Positions 1 to 11,571 of a stretch of 64,000 nt of DNA are shown here, in pieces. How positions within the stretch are numbered: the stretch's first letter is position 1; every line of letters starts with the position of its first letter. A program made the position numbers and the translations under genes. Under the pieces are notes generated by a model. The model had not been told where the DNA came from, ran no database searches, and saw only the letters and a program-made list of their open reading frames with translations. Origin of the DNA: Ferrigenium kumadai (GTDB lineage: Bacteria; Pseudomonadota; Gammaproteobacteria; Burkholderiales; Gallionellaceae); NCBI RefSeq assembly GCF_018324385.1, contig NZ_AP019536.1, positions 558,001 to 622,000 on the forward strand. The letters are read 5' to 3'.

Positions 1-1185
1 GTCGCGACGCTGTACCGCGATTGGCAGGCGCTGCGCCGCAGCCGCATCAGCCTGAGCGAGAACGCCGGCGCGCTGGCATCCGAGCGCGAACTGTTGCAGT
101 TCCAGCGCGACGAATTGCTCAGCCTGAACTTCAATGCGGCGGAATGGGCCGAGACGCAGGTCGACCATGCGCGTCTCGCCCATGCCGCGAGTCTTCTGGA
201 GACTGCAGCGTTCGGCATCGAAACCCTGAGTGAATCCGATTCCGCCTGCCTGGCGCAGCTCAACGCGCTGACTTCGCGCCTGCGCGACGGCATGGCGCAT
301 GACGAGAGCCTGGGCGACACTTTGAAGATAATGGAGAGCGCTCAGGCCGAGCTGCAGGAGGCGGTGTACGCGCTGCGCCATTACCAGCAGCGCCTCGACA
401 ACGATCCGCAGCGCCTGCGTGAATTGGAGCAGCGCATCCGGGATGTGATGGACGCCGCGCGCAAATACCGCGTTGCGCCGGAGCAGTTGCACGAGGTGTT
501 GCAGCGCATCGAGTCTCGTCTGGAACAACTGGGCGGCGATGCCGATCTGGCCGAACTGGAAAAACAGGAGCAAGCTGCACAGCAGGGATATCTGGCGGAG
601 GCGCGAAAACTGAGTGCGGGGCGCAAGCTGGCCGCCGACAAACTGGCGCATGAGATCACCGCCGCGATGCAGACGCTGGCGATGCAGGGCGGCAGCTTTG
701 CCGTGGCGTTGTTGCCGCTGGCAGAGGGCAATGCCTGCGGGCTGGAGAGCATCGACTTTCAGGTCGCGGCCAATCCCGGCGTGCCACCGCGCAGTCTGGC
801 CAAGGTCGCCTCAGGCGGCGAGTTGTCGCGCATCAGCCTGGCGATCCAGGTTGCCACCAGCCAGGTCGCCAGCGTACCGACGCTGATCTTCGACGAGGTG
901 GACAGCGGCATCGGCGGGCGTGTGGCGGAGATCGTCGGGCATCTGCTCAAGCAGCTGGGGCGCGACTATCAGGTGCTGTGCGTCACCCATCTGCCGCAGG
1001 TCGCCGCTGCCGCCGATCACCAGTGGCAGGTGAGCAAGGCGGTGGAGGGCGGCGTCACACTGAGCCACATCGCGGTGCTGGACGATGAACAGCGCATCGA
1101 GGAGATCGCGCGCATGCTGGGCGGGGTGACGATCACCGAGACCACGCGCAAGCATGCGGCGGAGATGTTGGGTGCGGTGGGTTGA
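1..1185 (+). CDS. recN: DNA repair protein RecN, C-terminal part (5' end outside window)
   Basis: The frame is open from base 1, so the N-terminal ATPase half and its Walker A motif lie upstream of the window. What remains is about 394 codons: a long charged coiled-coil stretch (roughly the first 225 codons), then the C-terminal ABC-type ATPase half with the signature ASGGELSRISLAIQ, Walker B TLIFDEVDSGIGG and the switch-like VTHLPQVAA. RecN is an SMC-like protein that gathers DNA ends during double-strand-break repair in the cytoplasm. Any ATG inside the visible frame is internal, because residues encoded from base 1 (YRDWQALRRSRISLSE) already look like RecN coiled coil. Confidence 0.95.
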   Translation, partial: VATLYRDWQALRRSRISLSENAGALASERELLQFQRDELLSLNFNAAEWAETQVDHARLAHAASLLETAAFGIETLSESDSACLAQLNALTSRLRDGMAHDESLGDTLKIMESAQAELQEAVYALRHYQQRLDNDPQRLRELEQRIRDVMDAARKYRVAPEQLHEVLQRIESRLEQLGGDADLAELEKQEQAAQQGYLAEARKLSAGRKLAADKLAHEITAAMQTLAMQGGSFAVALLPLAEGNACGLESIDFQVAANPGVPPRSLAKVASGGELSRISLAIQVATSQVASVPTLIFDEVDSGIGGRVAEIVGHLLKQLGRDYQVLCVTHLPQVAAAADHQWQVSKAVEGGVTLSHIAVLDDEQRIEEIARMLGGVTITETTRKHAAEMLGAVG

Positions 1186-1228
1186 GGTATCATGCCGCGG
1201 CTTTGAATATTGAAACGACGAGATCACT

Positions 1229-3149
<1,921 letters not shown>

Positions 3150-3169
3150 CGGTTGTTTGGGGTCTTGAT

Positions 3170-3196
3170 CGGGAAGCTGGAAATTCAGGCTTCCCG
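3170..3196. terminator. Hairpin between convergent dapB and CorA-like gene
   Basis: Perfect 8-bp inverted repeat CGGGAAGC (3170-3177) / GCTTCCCG (3189-3196) with an 11-nt loop, in the 54-bp gap between two converging genes. There is no T-run on either strand, so it may be a weak or Rho-assisted terminator. Confidence 0.4.
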
Positions 3197-3203
3197 GGAG
3201 GAT

Positions 3204-4547
3204 TCATTTCAGGTCGAGCAAATCCCGCACTACTTTGACCTGAGTCGCCCTAGCTCGGCTTTTCAGCTTCCGGCTCTCGGAATATTTCAGCGCAACATAA
3301 GTCGCCCAGCCGATCAGTCCCATGCCAGCCACGAATGAACCGTAGGCGATAGGCCAGGGGATTCCCTGGGTCATCATCGAAAATTCGGACATGCCGCCGA
3401 CACCCGCCAGGATGTTGAGGGGCATGAACACCACACCGAATACGGTCAGTTGGGAAACGCGCTTGTTCTGGTTGATGTTGATGAAGCCGATGGTGGCATC
3501 CATCAGGAAGTTGATCTTGTCGAACAGGAATGCGGTATGGCTGTTGAGGGACTCGATGTTCCGCAGCGTCTGTCTTGCATCGTCGAACTGGTTCGAAGAC
3601 AGGATCTTGCATCGCATCAGGAAGGTCAGTGCGCGGTCGGTATCGAGGATGTTGCTGCGAATGCGCCCGTTGAGGTCCTCCTCTTCCGCGATGTCCGCCA
3701 GAATGGCTGCCGCCTCCGTGTCGCTCATCGTTTCGCTCAGTACATGGCGCCCCACCTTGCGAAGGGTGTTGTAAATGTCCTCCAGGGAGTCCGCCGAGTA
3801 TTCGACATCCGCCCCATACAGGTCGAGCAACAGGTCGTTGCAGTCCGAGACATAGCCCGGCTGTGTGCGGGCGCGGCGTCGTTGCAAACGGAATACCGGC
3901 AACTCTTCGTGGCGCACTGAAAACAGGATGCCGTCATGCAGGATGAACGCCACGGGAACGCTGCGTGAATTGCCTTCGCGATCGAGCAGGAAGTTCGAGT
4001 GGAGGTGGATCTCGTTGTTTTCCTCGACATGGAAACGTGAGCTGACCTCCAGGTCGGTGGTGTCGCCCGGGTCCGGAAGCTCCAATCCGAAATGCTTGCC
4101 CACATAAGCGCGTTCTGCTTCGGTGGCATTGAGCAGGTCGACCCATATCGGGCGAACGCCCTCCAGGTCTTTGCGGCCGGTGATCGCGATCTGCCGCAAC
4201 CGTCCCTCGAACAGCTCAAAGGCGTTCAGCTGGCTTTCGGCAAAGCCGGGTTCCCGGCTGCCAGCCAACTGTTCCCGGAGTGAGTCCGAAACCTCCCACA
4301 GAATATCGTTTTCCCGTTCTTCGGGGATTTGCTTCCAGAGAAGCACAGCCTCCTCTGTCGGCAAGGCTTCGAGGATATTGCCGATTTCCTGCGTCGGCAG
4401 TTTGGCGATCAAGTTCTGTAATTCGGCCAGATGCTGCCTGTGCACAATGGTTGCTACAAGATCCTGACGGGGCATGCTCTGGCTATGGACCATGCTCTCC
4501 ACCAATTTCTGCTTGTTGAGCAAATCGGTAATCTTCTCGAGGGACAT
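3204..4547 (-). CDS. CorA-like divalent metal transporter with MgtE-type N-terminal domain
   Basis: 447 aa. Residues about 25-130 resemble the MgtE intracellular N domain of helical repeats (LAELQNLIAKLPTQEIGNILEALPTEEAVLLWKQIPEE). The rest follows the CorA layout: an alpha/beta domain beginning near LEGVRPIWVDLLN, a long helical region (FLFDKINFLMDATIGFININQNKRV) and two C-terminal membrane segments at about 368-384 and 398-424, then a basic tail. The loop between the membrane helices, where CorA has its GMN selectivity signature, reads GGMSEFS here (Gly385-Met386-Ser387). CorA proteins are pentameric Mg/Co/Zn channels of the inner membrane; loss of Asn makes the transported ion uncertain. 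It lies 10 bp downstream of the CDF gene on the same strand and is probably translated from the same mRNA. Confidence 0.8.
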   Translation of the reverse strand: MSLEKITDLLNKQKLVESMVHSQSMPRQDLVATIVHRQHLAELQNLIAKLPTQEIGNILEALPTEEAVLLWKQIPEERENDILWEVSDSLREQLAGSREPGFAESQLNAFELFEGRLRQIAITGRKDLEGVRPIWVDLLNATEAERAYVGKHFGLELPDPGDTTDLEVSSRFHVEENNEIHLHSNFLLDREGNSRSVPVAFILHDGILFSVRHEELPVFRLQRRRARTQPGYVSDCNDLLLDLYGADVEYSADSLEDIYNTLRKVGRHVLSETMSDTEAAAILADIAEEEDLNGRIRSNILDTDRALTFLMRCKILSSNQFDDARQTLRNIESLNSHTAFLFDKINFLMDATIGFININQNKRVSQLTVFGVVFMPLNILAGVGGMSEFSMMTQGIPWPIAYGSFVAGMGLIGWATYVALKYSESRKLKSRARATQVKVVRDLLDLK

Positions 4548-4557
4548 CGGGGGACTC

Positions 4558-5487
4558 CTAGTTCGCTTTGGGGGTTACCGGGTCGACGTGAGTCATCAGA
4601 TAGAGGACGGGATGGCGGGCCATCACATTGAGTTTTGCCTGCCGGGCAATGTCGTGCCCTTCCGCGACCGTGATGCTGCCATCGATTTCCAGATGGACAT
4701 CGGCCAGGATCATGTCGCCCGCCTTGCGGGTCTTCAGTTCATGCATCCCCAGAACGCCGGGAGTCGCCAGGATTTCGGCGGCGATGCCTTCGACCTGCTC
4801 CTCGGTGGCGGCCCGGTCCATCAGGTCATGGAGCGCATCCCAGAAGAACTCCCAGCCCATCTTGCCCACCATGAAACCCACGATCAGCGCGGCTATGGGG
4901 TCGAGAAGTGCGAACCCGAGAAGATTGCCCCCGATGCCGATCGCGACCACAAGCGAGGAAGCGGCATCGGAACGGGCATGCCAGGCATTCGCGACCAGCA
5001 TGCTGGAGCGAACTCGCTCGGCAACGGCCAGCATATAGCGGAAGAGCGTCTCCTTGACGACCAGGGCGCCCAAGGCCACCCAAAGCGCCATCAGATGAAC
5101 AGTAGGGATGGACTCCGGCGCCTGCAGCTTGTGGACGGCGGACCAGATCATGCCCACCCCCACCGCCAGCAGCAATCCGCCAAGGACCAATGAGGCTGCG
5201 TTCTCATAGCGTTGGTGGCCGTAGTGATGGTCTTCATCCGCCTGCTTCTTGCTGTGATGCACGGCCAGGAGTACTACAAAATCGGCCACCAGATCGGACA
5301 GGGAATGTATGCCGTCGGCAATCAGCGCCTGGGAGCCTGCGACTACGCCGGCGATGACCTGGGTGATGGTCAGGCCCAGATTGACGACCACGCTGACCCA
5401 AGTGCTGCGCTTGGTGGCGGCCTCGCGTTCAGGGGTGTTTTCTTCGCTGTCGAGTTCGGCCATGTCTTGGAGGTTATTCATATTCAT
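4558..5487 (-). CDS. Cation diffusion facilitator family efflux protein
   Basis: 309 aa with the CDF layout: six membrane segments and a cytosolic C-terminal ferredoxin-like domain (about 220-305). The transport site is visible as HSLSD in helix 2 (His61, Asp65) and HARSD in helix 5 (His170, Asp174). An HxxxD/HxxxD pair is typical of the Zn2+/Cd2+-type rather than the DxxxD iron/manganese type of CDF, so zinc export is the best guess. A His-rich cytosolic loop follows helix 2 (VHHSKKQADEDHHYGH). The protein would exchange metal for protons across the inner membrane. Two in-frame starts, at 5487 and 5481, are equally possible; neither has a strong Shine-Dalgarno. It is the first full-size gene of a two-gene unit with the CorA-like gene. 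Confidence 0.9.
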   Translation of the reverse strand: MNMNNLQDMAELDSEENTPEREAATKRSTWVSVVVNLGLTITQVIAGVVAGSQALIADGIHSLSDLVADFVVLLAVHHSKKQADEDHHYGHQRYENAASLVLGGLLLAVGVGMIWSAVHKLQAPESIPTVHLMALWVALGALVVKETLFRYMLAVAERVRSSMLVANAWHARSDAASSLVVAIGIGGNLLGFALLDPIAALIVGFMVGKMGWEFFWDALHDLMDRAATEEQVEGIAAEILATPGVLGMHELKTRKAGDMILADVHLEIDGSITVAEGHDIARQAKLNVMARHPVLYLMTHVDPVTPKAN

Positions 5488-5493
5488 TTTCCA

Positions 5494-5580
5494 CTAATTG
5501 AATCGTTGGGTTACATCGGCGCCAGAATAATGCCTGTGTGAAATTTGGTCGAGAATGATTTGGCGGTGATCGTCACTCAT
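5494..5580 (-). CDS. Possible 28-aa leader ORF upstream of the CDF gene
   Basis: An ATG at 5580 opens a 28-codon frame whose TAG lies 6 bp before the CDF start codon. The peptide is rich in Asp, His and Gln (MSDDHRQIILDQISHRHYSG). The same frame is open for about 35 further codons upstream but without a good start there. There is no strong ribosome-binding site. It could be a leader peptide, a remnant, or chance; I cannot separate these from sequence alone. Confidence 0.25.
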   Translation of the reverse strand: MSDDHRQIILDQISHRHYSGADVTQRFN

Positions 5581-5758
5581 GCCAAAAACCACCGCCGCAA
5601 AAAACTGGCGGGTTCCGGGGCAAGGCGGTATGGAAAGTAAAGTGACCGGTTGGTTCCCGCTTCGGGCAATTATTTTCGGCTGACAGGCTTAAGGCTGGTC
5701 AGCCGGGCTTCTCGATTGCTGCCGATGTTATGCGCAATTGGTCGCGAGTTTTTTATGT

Positions 5759-6292
5759 CTAAAAGACGAGGATCTTGATACCGATCAGGATCAGTACCAC
5801 ACCACCGAAGATCTCGGCCTTGTTCTCCAGCCAGGTGCCGCTGCGTTTGCCGATCTCGACGCCGGCCCAGCTGAAGGCAAAGGTCGTCACGCCGATGATG
5901 AGGCAGGCCAGGTAGGCGTTTATGTCCAGCAGGGTCAGGCTGAACCCTGCGGCCATGGCGTCGATGCTGGTCGCGATGGCCAGCGTCAGCATCATCTTGT
6001 TGGTGATGGCCGCGATGTCTTCTTCTATGCCTTCCTGCAGACCTTCGTAGAGCATCTTGCCCCCGATCAGCGCCAGTAATCCGAATGCGATCCAGTGTGA
6101 GTAGGCCTGGACCCAGCCCAATACGCTCTCGCCGCCGAGGTACCCGATGAAGGGCATCAGCGCCTGGAAGGTGCCGAAGTACAGACCCGCCTTTAATCCA
6201 AGTCCGCGGGTGTCGCCTTTGGAGCCCAGTCCGATGGAAACGGCAAAGGCATCCATGCTAAGTGCTACAGCCAAAACGATTACTTCAAACAT
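5759..6292 (-). CDS. mntP: Manganese efflux pump MntP
   Basis: 177 aa from the ATG at 6292 (a TTG five codons upstream at 6307 is in frame but less likely). It has six predicted membrane segments in two similar halves, with the family motifs [16 protein letters not shown] near the N-terminus and [13 protein letters not shown] in the second half; the paired Asp residues in these helices are the conserved metal-handling residues. It exports Mn2+ across the inner membrane. It lies on the same strand as the CDF/CorA-like pair but is separated from it by 271 bp. A TATAAT box at 6363-6358 gives a leader of about 60 nt, too short for the manganese riboswitch often found before mntP. Confidence 0.95.
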   Translation of the reverse strand: MFEVIVLAVALSMDAFAVSIGLGSKGDTRGLGLKAGLYFGTFQALMPFIGYLGGESVLGWVQAYSHWIAFGLLALIGGKMLYEGLQEGIEEDIAAITNKMMLTLAIATSIDAMAAGFSLTLLDINAYLACLIIGVTTFAFSWAGVEIGKRSGTWLENKAEIFGGVVLILIGIKILVF

Positions 6293-6357
6293 ATGGGGTA
6301 CTTTCAATGAGGTTGGACAAGATCGCGCCCTTCAACCGGAGGGGCGGAAGGGGCGGC

Positions 6358-6363
6358 ATTATA
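6358..6363 (-). promoter_or_regulatory. Probable -10 box of mntP
   Basis: Perfect TATAAT on the minus strand followed by a GC-rich discriminator, about 65 nt before the mntP start codon. No convincing -35 hexamer is visible at 16-18 bp. Confidence 0.45.
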
Positions 6364-6409
6364 CGGTAGCGCCCCTTCCCTTTAGTAGCCACAAGGGCTG
6401 CGCGTCCGT

Positions 6410-6438
6410 TTGATGCCGCCCCTCTAATCGGCTATAAT
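6410..6438 (+). promoter_or_regulatory. Sigma-70 promoter of carAB
   Basis: TTGATG (6410-6415) and TATAAT (6433-6438) with a 17-bp spacer, followed by a GCGCACC discriminator. It predicts an mRNA leader of about 215 nt before the carA start. Confidence 0.75.
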
Positions 6439-6452
6439 GCGCACCAATTCAG

Positions 6453-6481
6453 AGCGGGATGGGCCAACGGTTCGTCCCGCT
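6453..6481 (+). promoter_or_regulatory. Terminator-like hairpin at the start of the carAB leader
   Basis: Stem AGCGGGATG (6453-6461) pairs with CGTCCCGCT (6473-6481) with one G-U pair and an 11-nt loop, followed by TCTTT. It starts about 8 nt after the expected transcription start, so it could act as an attenuator or a 5' protective hairpin. Confidence 0.45.
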
Positions 6482-6660
6482 TCTTTACGGATACCCCTGC
6501 AAATTCATTCTTCGGACGCATCGCGGCGTTACGCGGTGCCCGGACCCTAGCTGTACCGCGCGTACTGTCTCTGGGTCTGCGTGTCGCGCGCGGCACTCCG
6601 AACCCTGAATTTCCAGAGGCATCAAATAAGTCATTCATCCACGATTTTGGGAGTATTCCG
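6482..6660 (+). promoter_or_regulatory. Rest of the long carAB leader, with pairing segments
   Basis: 179 nt without a recognisable gene. It contains nested complementary segments: TTCGGA (6511-6516) with TCCGAA (6597-6602), and GACCC (6543-6547) with GGGTC (6573-6577). The AT-richer end carries GGGAG (about 6650) 7 nt before the GTG of carA. Pyrimidine or arginine control of carAB through its leader is known in other bacteria, so a regulatory role is plausible but not shown here. Confidence 0.4.
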
Positions 6661-7782
6661 GTGTCGCAAACGAGCCCTGCCATTCTAGTGTTAGCCGATG
6701 GGACAGTGTTTCGAGGCGTTGCTATCGGGGCTTCCGGCAGCAGCGTCGGCGAGGTTGTGTTCAATACCTCGATGACCGGCTATCAGGAAATCCTCACCGA
6801 CCCTTCCTATTGCAAGCAGATCGTCACGCTGACCTATCCGCATATCGGCAACGTGGGCGTGAACGCCGAGGATGTCGAGTCGCGCCAGGTGTACGCCAGC
6901 GGTCTGATCGTCCGAGACCTTTCGCTGACGGTGAGCAACTGGCGCAAAACCCAGTCGCTGCCCGACTATCTCAAGGCCAATAATGTGGTCGCCATCGCCG
7001 GGATCGATACCCGCAAGCTGACGCGCATCCTGCGCGAGAAGGGGGCGCAGAACGGCTGCATCGCCACCGGCACCGACGTCGATGCGGCGCTGGCGGCTGC
7101 GCGGGGATTCCCCAGCATGGCGGGTATGGATCTGGCCCAAGTTGTGTCGTGCGACAAGCCCTACGAGTGGATGCAGCGCGAGTGGGCTCTGGGGCATGGC
7201 TACCGCGATGCGACCGAAACGAAATTCAATGTGGTCGCATACGACTTCGGCGTGAAGAGCAACATCCTGCGCAAGCTGGCCGAGCGCGGCTGCAAAGTCA
7301 TCGTGGTGCCGGCGAAGACGACGGCTGCCGAGGTGCTGGCGATGAATCCGGACGGCGTGTTCCTGTCCAACGGTCCCGGCGATCCCGAGCCGTGCGATTA
7401 CGCCATCGAGGCGACCCGGAAATTCATCGAGGTCGGCATCCCCTTGTACGGCATCTGCCTCGGGCACCAGCTGATGGGTCTGGCCGTGGGCGCGAAGACG
7501 GTGAAGATGAAGTTCGGTCACCGCGGCGCGAACCATCCGGTTCAGGACCTGCAGAGCAAGCGCGTGATGATCACCAGCCAGAACCACGGCTTTGCGGTGG
7601 ATGCGGCGACGCTGCCGAAGAATGCGCGTGTCACTCACGTTTCGCTGTTCGACGGCACGCTGCAGGGTTTCGAGCTGACCGACAAGCCCGCGTTCTGTTT
7701 CCAGGGTCACCCTGAGGCGAGTCCCGGTCCGCACGATGTGGACTATCTGTTCGATCGCTTCGTAGATTCGATGCGCAAGTAA
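6661..7782 (+). CDS. carA: Carbamoyl-phosphate synthase, small (glutaminase) subunit
   Basis: 373 aa. The N-terminal CPSase small-chain domain is followed by a class I glutamine amidotransferase domain with nucleophile Cys266 in [11 protein letters not shown], the oxyanion segment [11 protein letters not shown] and the catalytic His/Glu in [13 protein letters not shown]. It hydrolyses glutamine and passes ammonia through a tunnel to CarB to make carbamoyl phosphate for pyrimidines and arginine. The start is GTG, supported by GGGAG 7 nt upstream. carB begins 12 bp after the stop. Confidence 0.98.
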   Translation: MSQTSPAILVLADGTVFRGVAIGASGSSVGEVVFNTSMTGYQEILTDPSYCKQIVTLTYPHIGNVGVNAEDVESRQVYASGLIVRDLSLTVSNWRKTQSLPDYLKANNVVAIAGIDTRKLTRILREKGAQNGCIATGTDVDAALAAARGFPSMAGMDLAQVVSCDKPYEWMQREWALGHGYRDATETKFNVVAYDFGVKSNILRKLAERGCKVIVVPAKTTAAEVLAMNPDGVFLSNGPGDPEPCDYAIEATRKFIEVGIPLYGICLGHQLMGLAVGAKTVKMKFGHRGANHPVQDLQSKRVMITSQNHGFAVDAATLPKNARVTHVSLFDGTLQGFELTDKPAFCFQGHPEASPGPHDVDYLFDRFVDSMRK

Positions 7783-7794
7783 TGGTTGTGATAA

Positions 7795-10700
7795 ATGCCA
7801 AAACGTACTGACTTAAAAAGCATCCTCATCATCGGCGCCGGCCCCATCGTCATCGGGCAGGCGTGCGAGTTCGACTACTCCGGGGCACAGGCCTGCAAGG
7901 CGCTGCGCGAGGAGGGCTACCGCGTCATCCTGGTGAATTCGAATCCGGCCACCATCATGACCGATCCGAACATGGCGGATGCGACTTACATCGAGCCGAT
8001 TACCTGGAAGATGGTCGAGAAGATCATTGCCAAGGAACGTCCCGATGCGATCCTGCCGACCATGGGCGGGCAGACCGCGCTGAACTGCGCGCTGGACCTG
8101 GCCAAGCATGGCGTGCTGGAGAAATATAACGTCGAGATGATCGGCGCTTCGCGTGACGCCATCGACATGGCGGAAGACCGCGAGAAGTTCAAGCAGGCGA
8201 TGACCCGCATCGGCCTGTCTTCCGCACGCTCCGCCATCGCACACAGCATGGAAGAGGCGCTGCAGGTGCAGCAGGTGATGGGCTTCCCGACCATCATCCG
8301 TCCGTCCTTCACGATGGGCGGCAGCGGCGGCGGTATCGCCTATAACCGCGAAGAGTTCGTCGAGATCTGCGAGCGCGGCCTCGAAGCCTCACCTACGCAC
8401 GAGCTCCTGATCGAGGAATCGCTGCTTGGCTGGAAAGAATATGAGATGGAAGTCGTGCGTGACCGCAACGACAATTGCATCATCATCTGCTCCATCGAGA
8501 ACCTCGACCCGATGGGCGTGCATACCGGCGATTCCATCACCGTCGCTCCGGCGCAGACACTGACCGACAAGGAATACCAGATCCTGCGCGATGCCTCGCT
8601 GGCGGTGCTGCGCGAGATCGGCGTGGAGACCGGCGGTTCCAATGTGCAGTTCTCCATCAACCCGAACGACGGGCGTATGGTGGTGATCGAGATGAATCCG
8701 CGCGTGTCGCGTTCCTCGGCGCTGGCATCCAAGGCCACCGGCTTCCCGATCGCCAAGGTCGCGGCCAAACTGGCCGTCGGCTACACGCTGGACGAACTGA
8801 AGAACGACATCACCGGTGGCGCGACTCCGGCCTCGTTCGAGCCGACCATCGACTACGTGGTCACCAAGATCCCTCGTTTCGCGTTCGAGAAGTTCCCGCA
8901 GGCTAACGACCGCCTGACCACGCAGATGAAGTCGGTGGGCGAGGTGATGGCCATCGGCCGCACCTTCCAGGAATCTTTCCAGAAAGCCCTGCGCGGCCTC
9001 GAGGTCGGCGTGAACGGTCTGGATGCCAAATACAGCGACCGCGAAGCCATCGTGTCCGAACTCGGCAACCCGGGGCCGGAGCGCATCTGGGCGGTGAGCG
9101 ACGCTTTCCGCATCGGCATGAGCGTCGAAGAAGTGTTCAACGTCAGCAAGATCGATCCGTGGTTCCTGGTTCAGATCGAAGACCTGATCCGTCAGGAGCA
9201 GGCACTGTCCGGCCGCACGCTGGAAAGCCTCGATGCGGACCACATGCGCACTTTGAAGCGCAGCGGTTTTGCCGATGCACGTCTCGCGACCTTGCTGGAT
9301 ACCGATGCTGCGGCCGTGCGCGCCTACCGTCATGCACTGGGTATTCGTCCCGTGTTCAAGCGCGTGGATACCTGCGCCGCAGAATTCGCGACCAACACCG
9401 CTTACATGTACTCGACCTACGAGGAAGAGTGCGAATCGCAGCCGACCAACAACAAGAAGATCATGGTGCTGGGCGGCGGTCCGAACCGCATCGGTCAGGG
9501 TATCGAGTTCGATTATTGCTGCGTGCATGCCGCGCTGGCGATGCGCGAAGACGGTTATGAGACCATCATGGTCAACTGCAATCCGGAGACTGTGTCGACC
9601 GACTATGACACTTCCGACCGTCTGTACTTCGAGCCGCTGACGCTGGAGGACGTGCTGGAAGTGGTCGCCGTCGAGAAGCCGGTCGGCGTGATCGTGCAAT
9701 ACGGCGGTCAGACTCCACTGAAACTGGCGCACGGGCTGGAAAAGAACGGTGTGCCTATCATCGGCACCACGCCGGACATGATCGACTGCGCGGAAGACCG
9801 CGCGCGTTTCCAGGCCATGCTGCGCAAGCTGGAACTGAAGCAGCCGCCCAATCGCACGGCGAGCAATGTGGCCGATGCGGTCGCCGGCGCCGAAGAAATC
9901 GGCTATCCGTTGGTGATGCGTCCTTCCAACGTGCTGGGTGGCCGCGCCATGGAGATCATCCATGCGCAGGCCGACCTCGAGCGCTACATGCGCGACGCCG
10001 AGGAGATGTCCAAGACCTATCCGGAGCGCATGCCTATCCTGCTCGACCGCTTCCTGAACGATGCGATCGAAGTGGATGTGGATGCGGTGTCCGACGGCAA
10101 GCAGGTCATCATCGGCGGCATCATGGAACACATCGAGCAGGCGGGCGTGCACTCCGGCGACTCGGCCTGTTCGCTGCCGCCGTACTCGCTGTCCGCCAAG
10201 CTGCAGGACGAGTTGCGCCGCCAGACCATTGCGATGGCGAAGGAGCTCAACGTGGTCGGCCTGATGAACGTGCAGTTCGCCATCCAGGGCGAGACAGTGT
10301 ATGTACTGGAAGTGAACCCGCGTGCCTCGCGTACTGTCCCCTACGTGTCGAAGTCGACCGGCGTGCCGCTGGCCAAGATCGCTGCACGCTGCATGGCCGG
10401 CCAATCGCTGGCGCAGCAGGGCGTGACCAGGGAAGTCATCCCGCCGTACTACTCGGTGAAGGAAGCTGTGTTCCCGTTCATCAAGTTCCCGGGCGTCGAT
10501 ACCATCCTCGGCCCCGAGATGAAGTCCACCGGCGAAGTGATGGGCGTGGGCGATACCTTTGCCGAAGCTTTCGTCAAGTCGCAACTGGCGGCCAGCGTGA
10601 AGCTGCCCAAGGACGGCAAGGTGTTCATCAGCGTGCGCGACGCGGACAAGTCCGGTGCGGTGGAAGTGGCGCGCTCCCTGGTCGAGCTTGGCTTCACCGT

Positions 10701-11013
10701 GCTGGCGACGCGCGGCACGGCGGCGGTGATCGCTGGGGCGGGCGTGGCGGTGACGGCGGTGAACAAGGTCGCCGAAGGCCGTCCGCATATCGTGGACATG
10801 ATCAAGAACGGCGAGGTCAGCCTCATCGTCAACACCGTGGACAGCAGGCCATCCGTGATGCGCGACTCGTATTCGATCCGCCATGCGGCGCTGCAAGGCC
10901 GTGTCACCTACTACACCACGCTCGCCGGAGCGCGTGCCGCCTGCGTCGGGATGCAGCATCTCGCCGAGCTGCAGGTGTACGACGTCCAGACGCTGCACCA
11001 GCGTCTGGCTTAA
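7795..11013 (+). CDS. carB: Carbamoyl-phosphate synthase, large subunit
   Basis: 1072 aa, full length. Two homologous ATP-grasp halves are visible, starting at [22 protein letters not shown] and at [20 protein letters not shown], each with ATP-binding and [15 protein letters not shown] / [15 protein letters not shown] segments. The C-terminal MGS-like allosteric domain (about residues 940-1072; [21 protein letters not shown]) binds regulators such as UMP and ornithine in relatives. It works in the cytoplasm as a heterodimer or larger assembly with CarA, encoded just upstream. Confidence 0.98.
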   Translation: MPKRTDLKSILIIGAGPIVIGQACEFDYSGAQACKALREEGYRVILVNSNPATIMTDPNMADATYIEPITWKMVEKIIAKERPDAILPTMGGQTALNCALDLAKHGVLEKYNVEMIGASRDAIDMAEDREKFKQAMTRIGLSSARSAIAHSMEEALQVQQVMGFPTIIRPSFTMGGSGGGIAYNREEFVEICERGLEASPTHELLIEESLLGWKEYEMEVVRDRNDNCIIICSIENLDPMGVHTGDSITVAPAQTLTDKEYQILRDASLAVLREIGVETGGSNVQFSINPNDGRMVVIEMNPRVSRSSALASKATGFPIAKVAAKLAVGYTLDELKNDITGGATPASFEPTIDYVVTKIPRFAFEKFPQANDRLTTQMKSVGEVMAIGRTFQESFQKALRGLEVGVNGLDAKYSDREAIVSELGNPGPERIWAVSDAFRIGMSVEEVFNVSKIDPWFLVQIEDLIRQEQALSGRTLESLDADHMRTLKRSGFADARLATLLDTDAAAVRAYRHALGIRPVFKRVDTCAAEFATNTAYMYSTYEEECESQPTNNKKIMVLGGGPNRIGQGIEFDYCCVHAALAMREDGYETIMVNCNPETVSTDYDTSDRLYFEPLTLEDVLEVVAVEKPVGVIVQYGGQTPLKLAHGLEKNGVPIIGTTPDMIDCAEDRARFQAMLRKLELKQPPNRTASNVADAVAGAEEIGYPLVMRPSNVLGGRAMEIIHAQADLERYMRDAEEMSKTYPERMPILLDRFLNDAIEVDVDAVSDGKQVIIGGIMEHIEQAGVHSGDSACSLPPYSLSAKLQDELRRQTIAMAKELNVVGLMNVQFAIQGETVYVLEVNPRASRTVPYVSKSTGVPLAKIAARCMAGQSLAQQGVTREVIPPYYSVKEAVFPFIKFPGVDTILGPEMKSTGEVMGVGDTFAEAFVKSQLAASVKLPKDGKVFISVRDADKSGAVEVARSLVELGFTVLATRGTAAVIAGAGVAVTAVNKVAEGRPHIVDMIKNGEVSLIVNTVDSRPSVMRDSYSIRHAALQGRVTYYTTLAGARAACVGMQHLAELQVYDVQTLHQRLA

Positions 11014-11036
11014 TCAGGAATAAGGAAGTTTTCGTT

Positions 11037-11513
11037 ATGAGCAAGATCCCCTTGACCTTCATCGGCGCAGAGTTGTTGCGCCAGGAGTTGCACCACCTGA
11101 AGACGGTGGAACGCCCGGCGGTCATCAACGCCATTTCCGAGGCGCGCGCGCAGGGTGACCTGTCGGAGAACGCCGAATACGACGCCGCCAAGGAGCGGCA
11201 GGGTTTCGTCGAAGGGCGCATCGTCGAGCTGGAGTTCAAGCTGGGCAGCGCGCAGATCATCGATCCCAAGAATATCAGCGCCGACGGGCGCTGCGTGTTC
11301 GGTTCGACTGTGGTGCTGGAAGATGTCAACAACGGCGACGTGGTGACTTACCAGATCGTCGGCGACGACGAGGCGAACATCCGCGAGCGCAAGATCTCCA
11401 TCAGCTCGCCGATCGCGCGTGCGCTGATCGGCAAGTACAGCGGCGACATCGCCGAGGTGCAGGCACCGGGCGGGGTGCGTGAATACGAAGTGGTGGACGT
11501 TCAGTACATCTGA
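11037..11513 (+). CDS. greA: Transcription elongation factor GreA
   Basis: 158 aa, standard length. The N-terminal antiparallel coiled coil carries the acidic tip ([20 protein letters not shown]), whose Asp/Glu residues enter the RNA polymerase secondary channel and stimulate cleavage of backtracked RNA. The C-terminal FKBP-like domain ends with [19 protein letters not shown]. It follows carB by 23 bp on the same strand; the carAB-greA order is common in proteobacteria and suggests cotranscription. A palindromic element directly after the stop may end the transcript. Confidence 0.98.
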   Translation: MSKIPLTFIGAELLRQELHHLKTVERPAVINAISEARAQGDLSENAEYDAAKERQGFVEGRIVELEFKLGSAQIIDPKNISADGRCVFGSTVVLEDVNNGDVVTYQIVGDDEANIRERKISISSPIARALIGKYSGDIAEVQAPGGVREYEVVDVQYI

Positions 11514-11520
11514 TCGGGTT

Positions 11521-11571
11521 GTAGGGGCGTGATTCATCACGCCCTTTGGGCACGATAAATTGCGCCCCTAC
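11521..11571. repeat. Palindromic element GTAGGGGCG...CGCCCCTAC, copy 1
   Basis: Outer 9-bp arms (11521-11529 / 11563-11571) enclose a second perfect 9-bp hairpin GGGCGTGAT (11525-11533) / ATCACGCCC (11536-11544). It fills the gap between convergent greA and yhbY and includes the yhbY stop codon (11568-11570 on the minus strand). The same outer arms recur at 16990-17018. Confidence 0.7.

Noticed and set aside
6293-6357. Manganese (yybP-ykoY) riboswitch before mntP
   Set aside because: The leader predicted from the TATAAT box is only about 60 nt, and the conserved core of this riboswitch class is not seen there.
6432-6764. 110-aa minus-strand ORF across the carAB leader and carA start
   Set aside because: It has no ribosome-binding site and overlaps a consensus promoter and the carA start; Arg-rich composition fits GC-rich structured leader sequence.
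8389-10998. 869-aa open frame antisense to carB
   Set aside because: Same cause; the composition is dominated by His, Arg, Ala and Gly and no motif is present.
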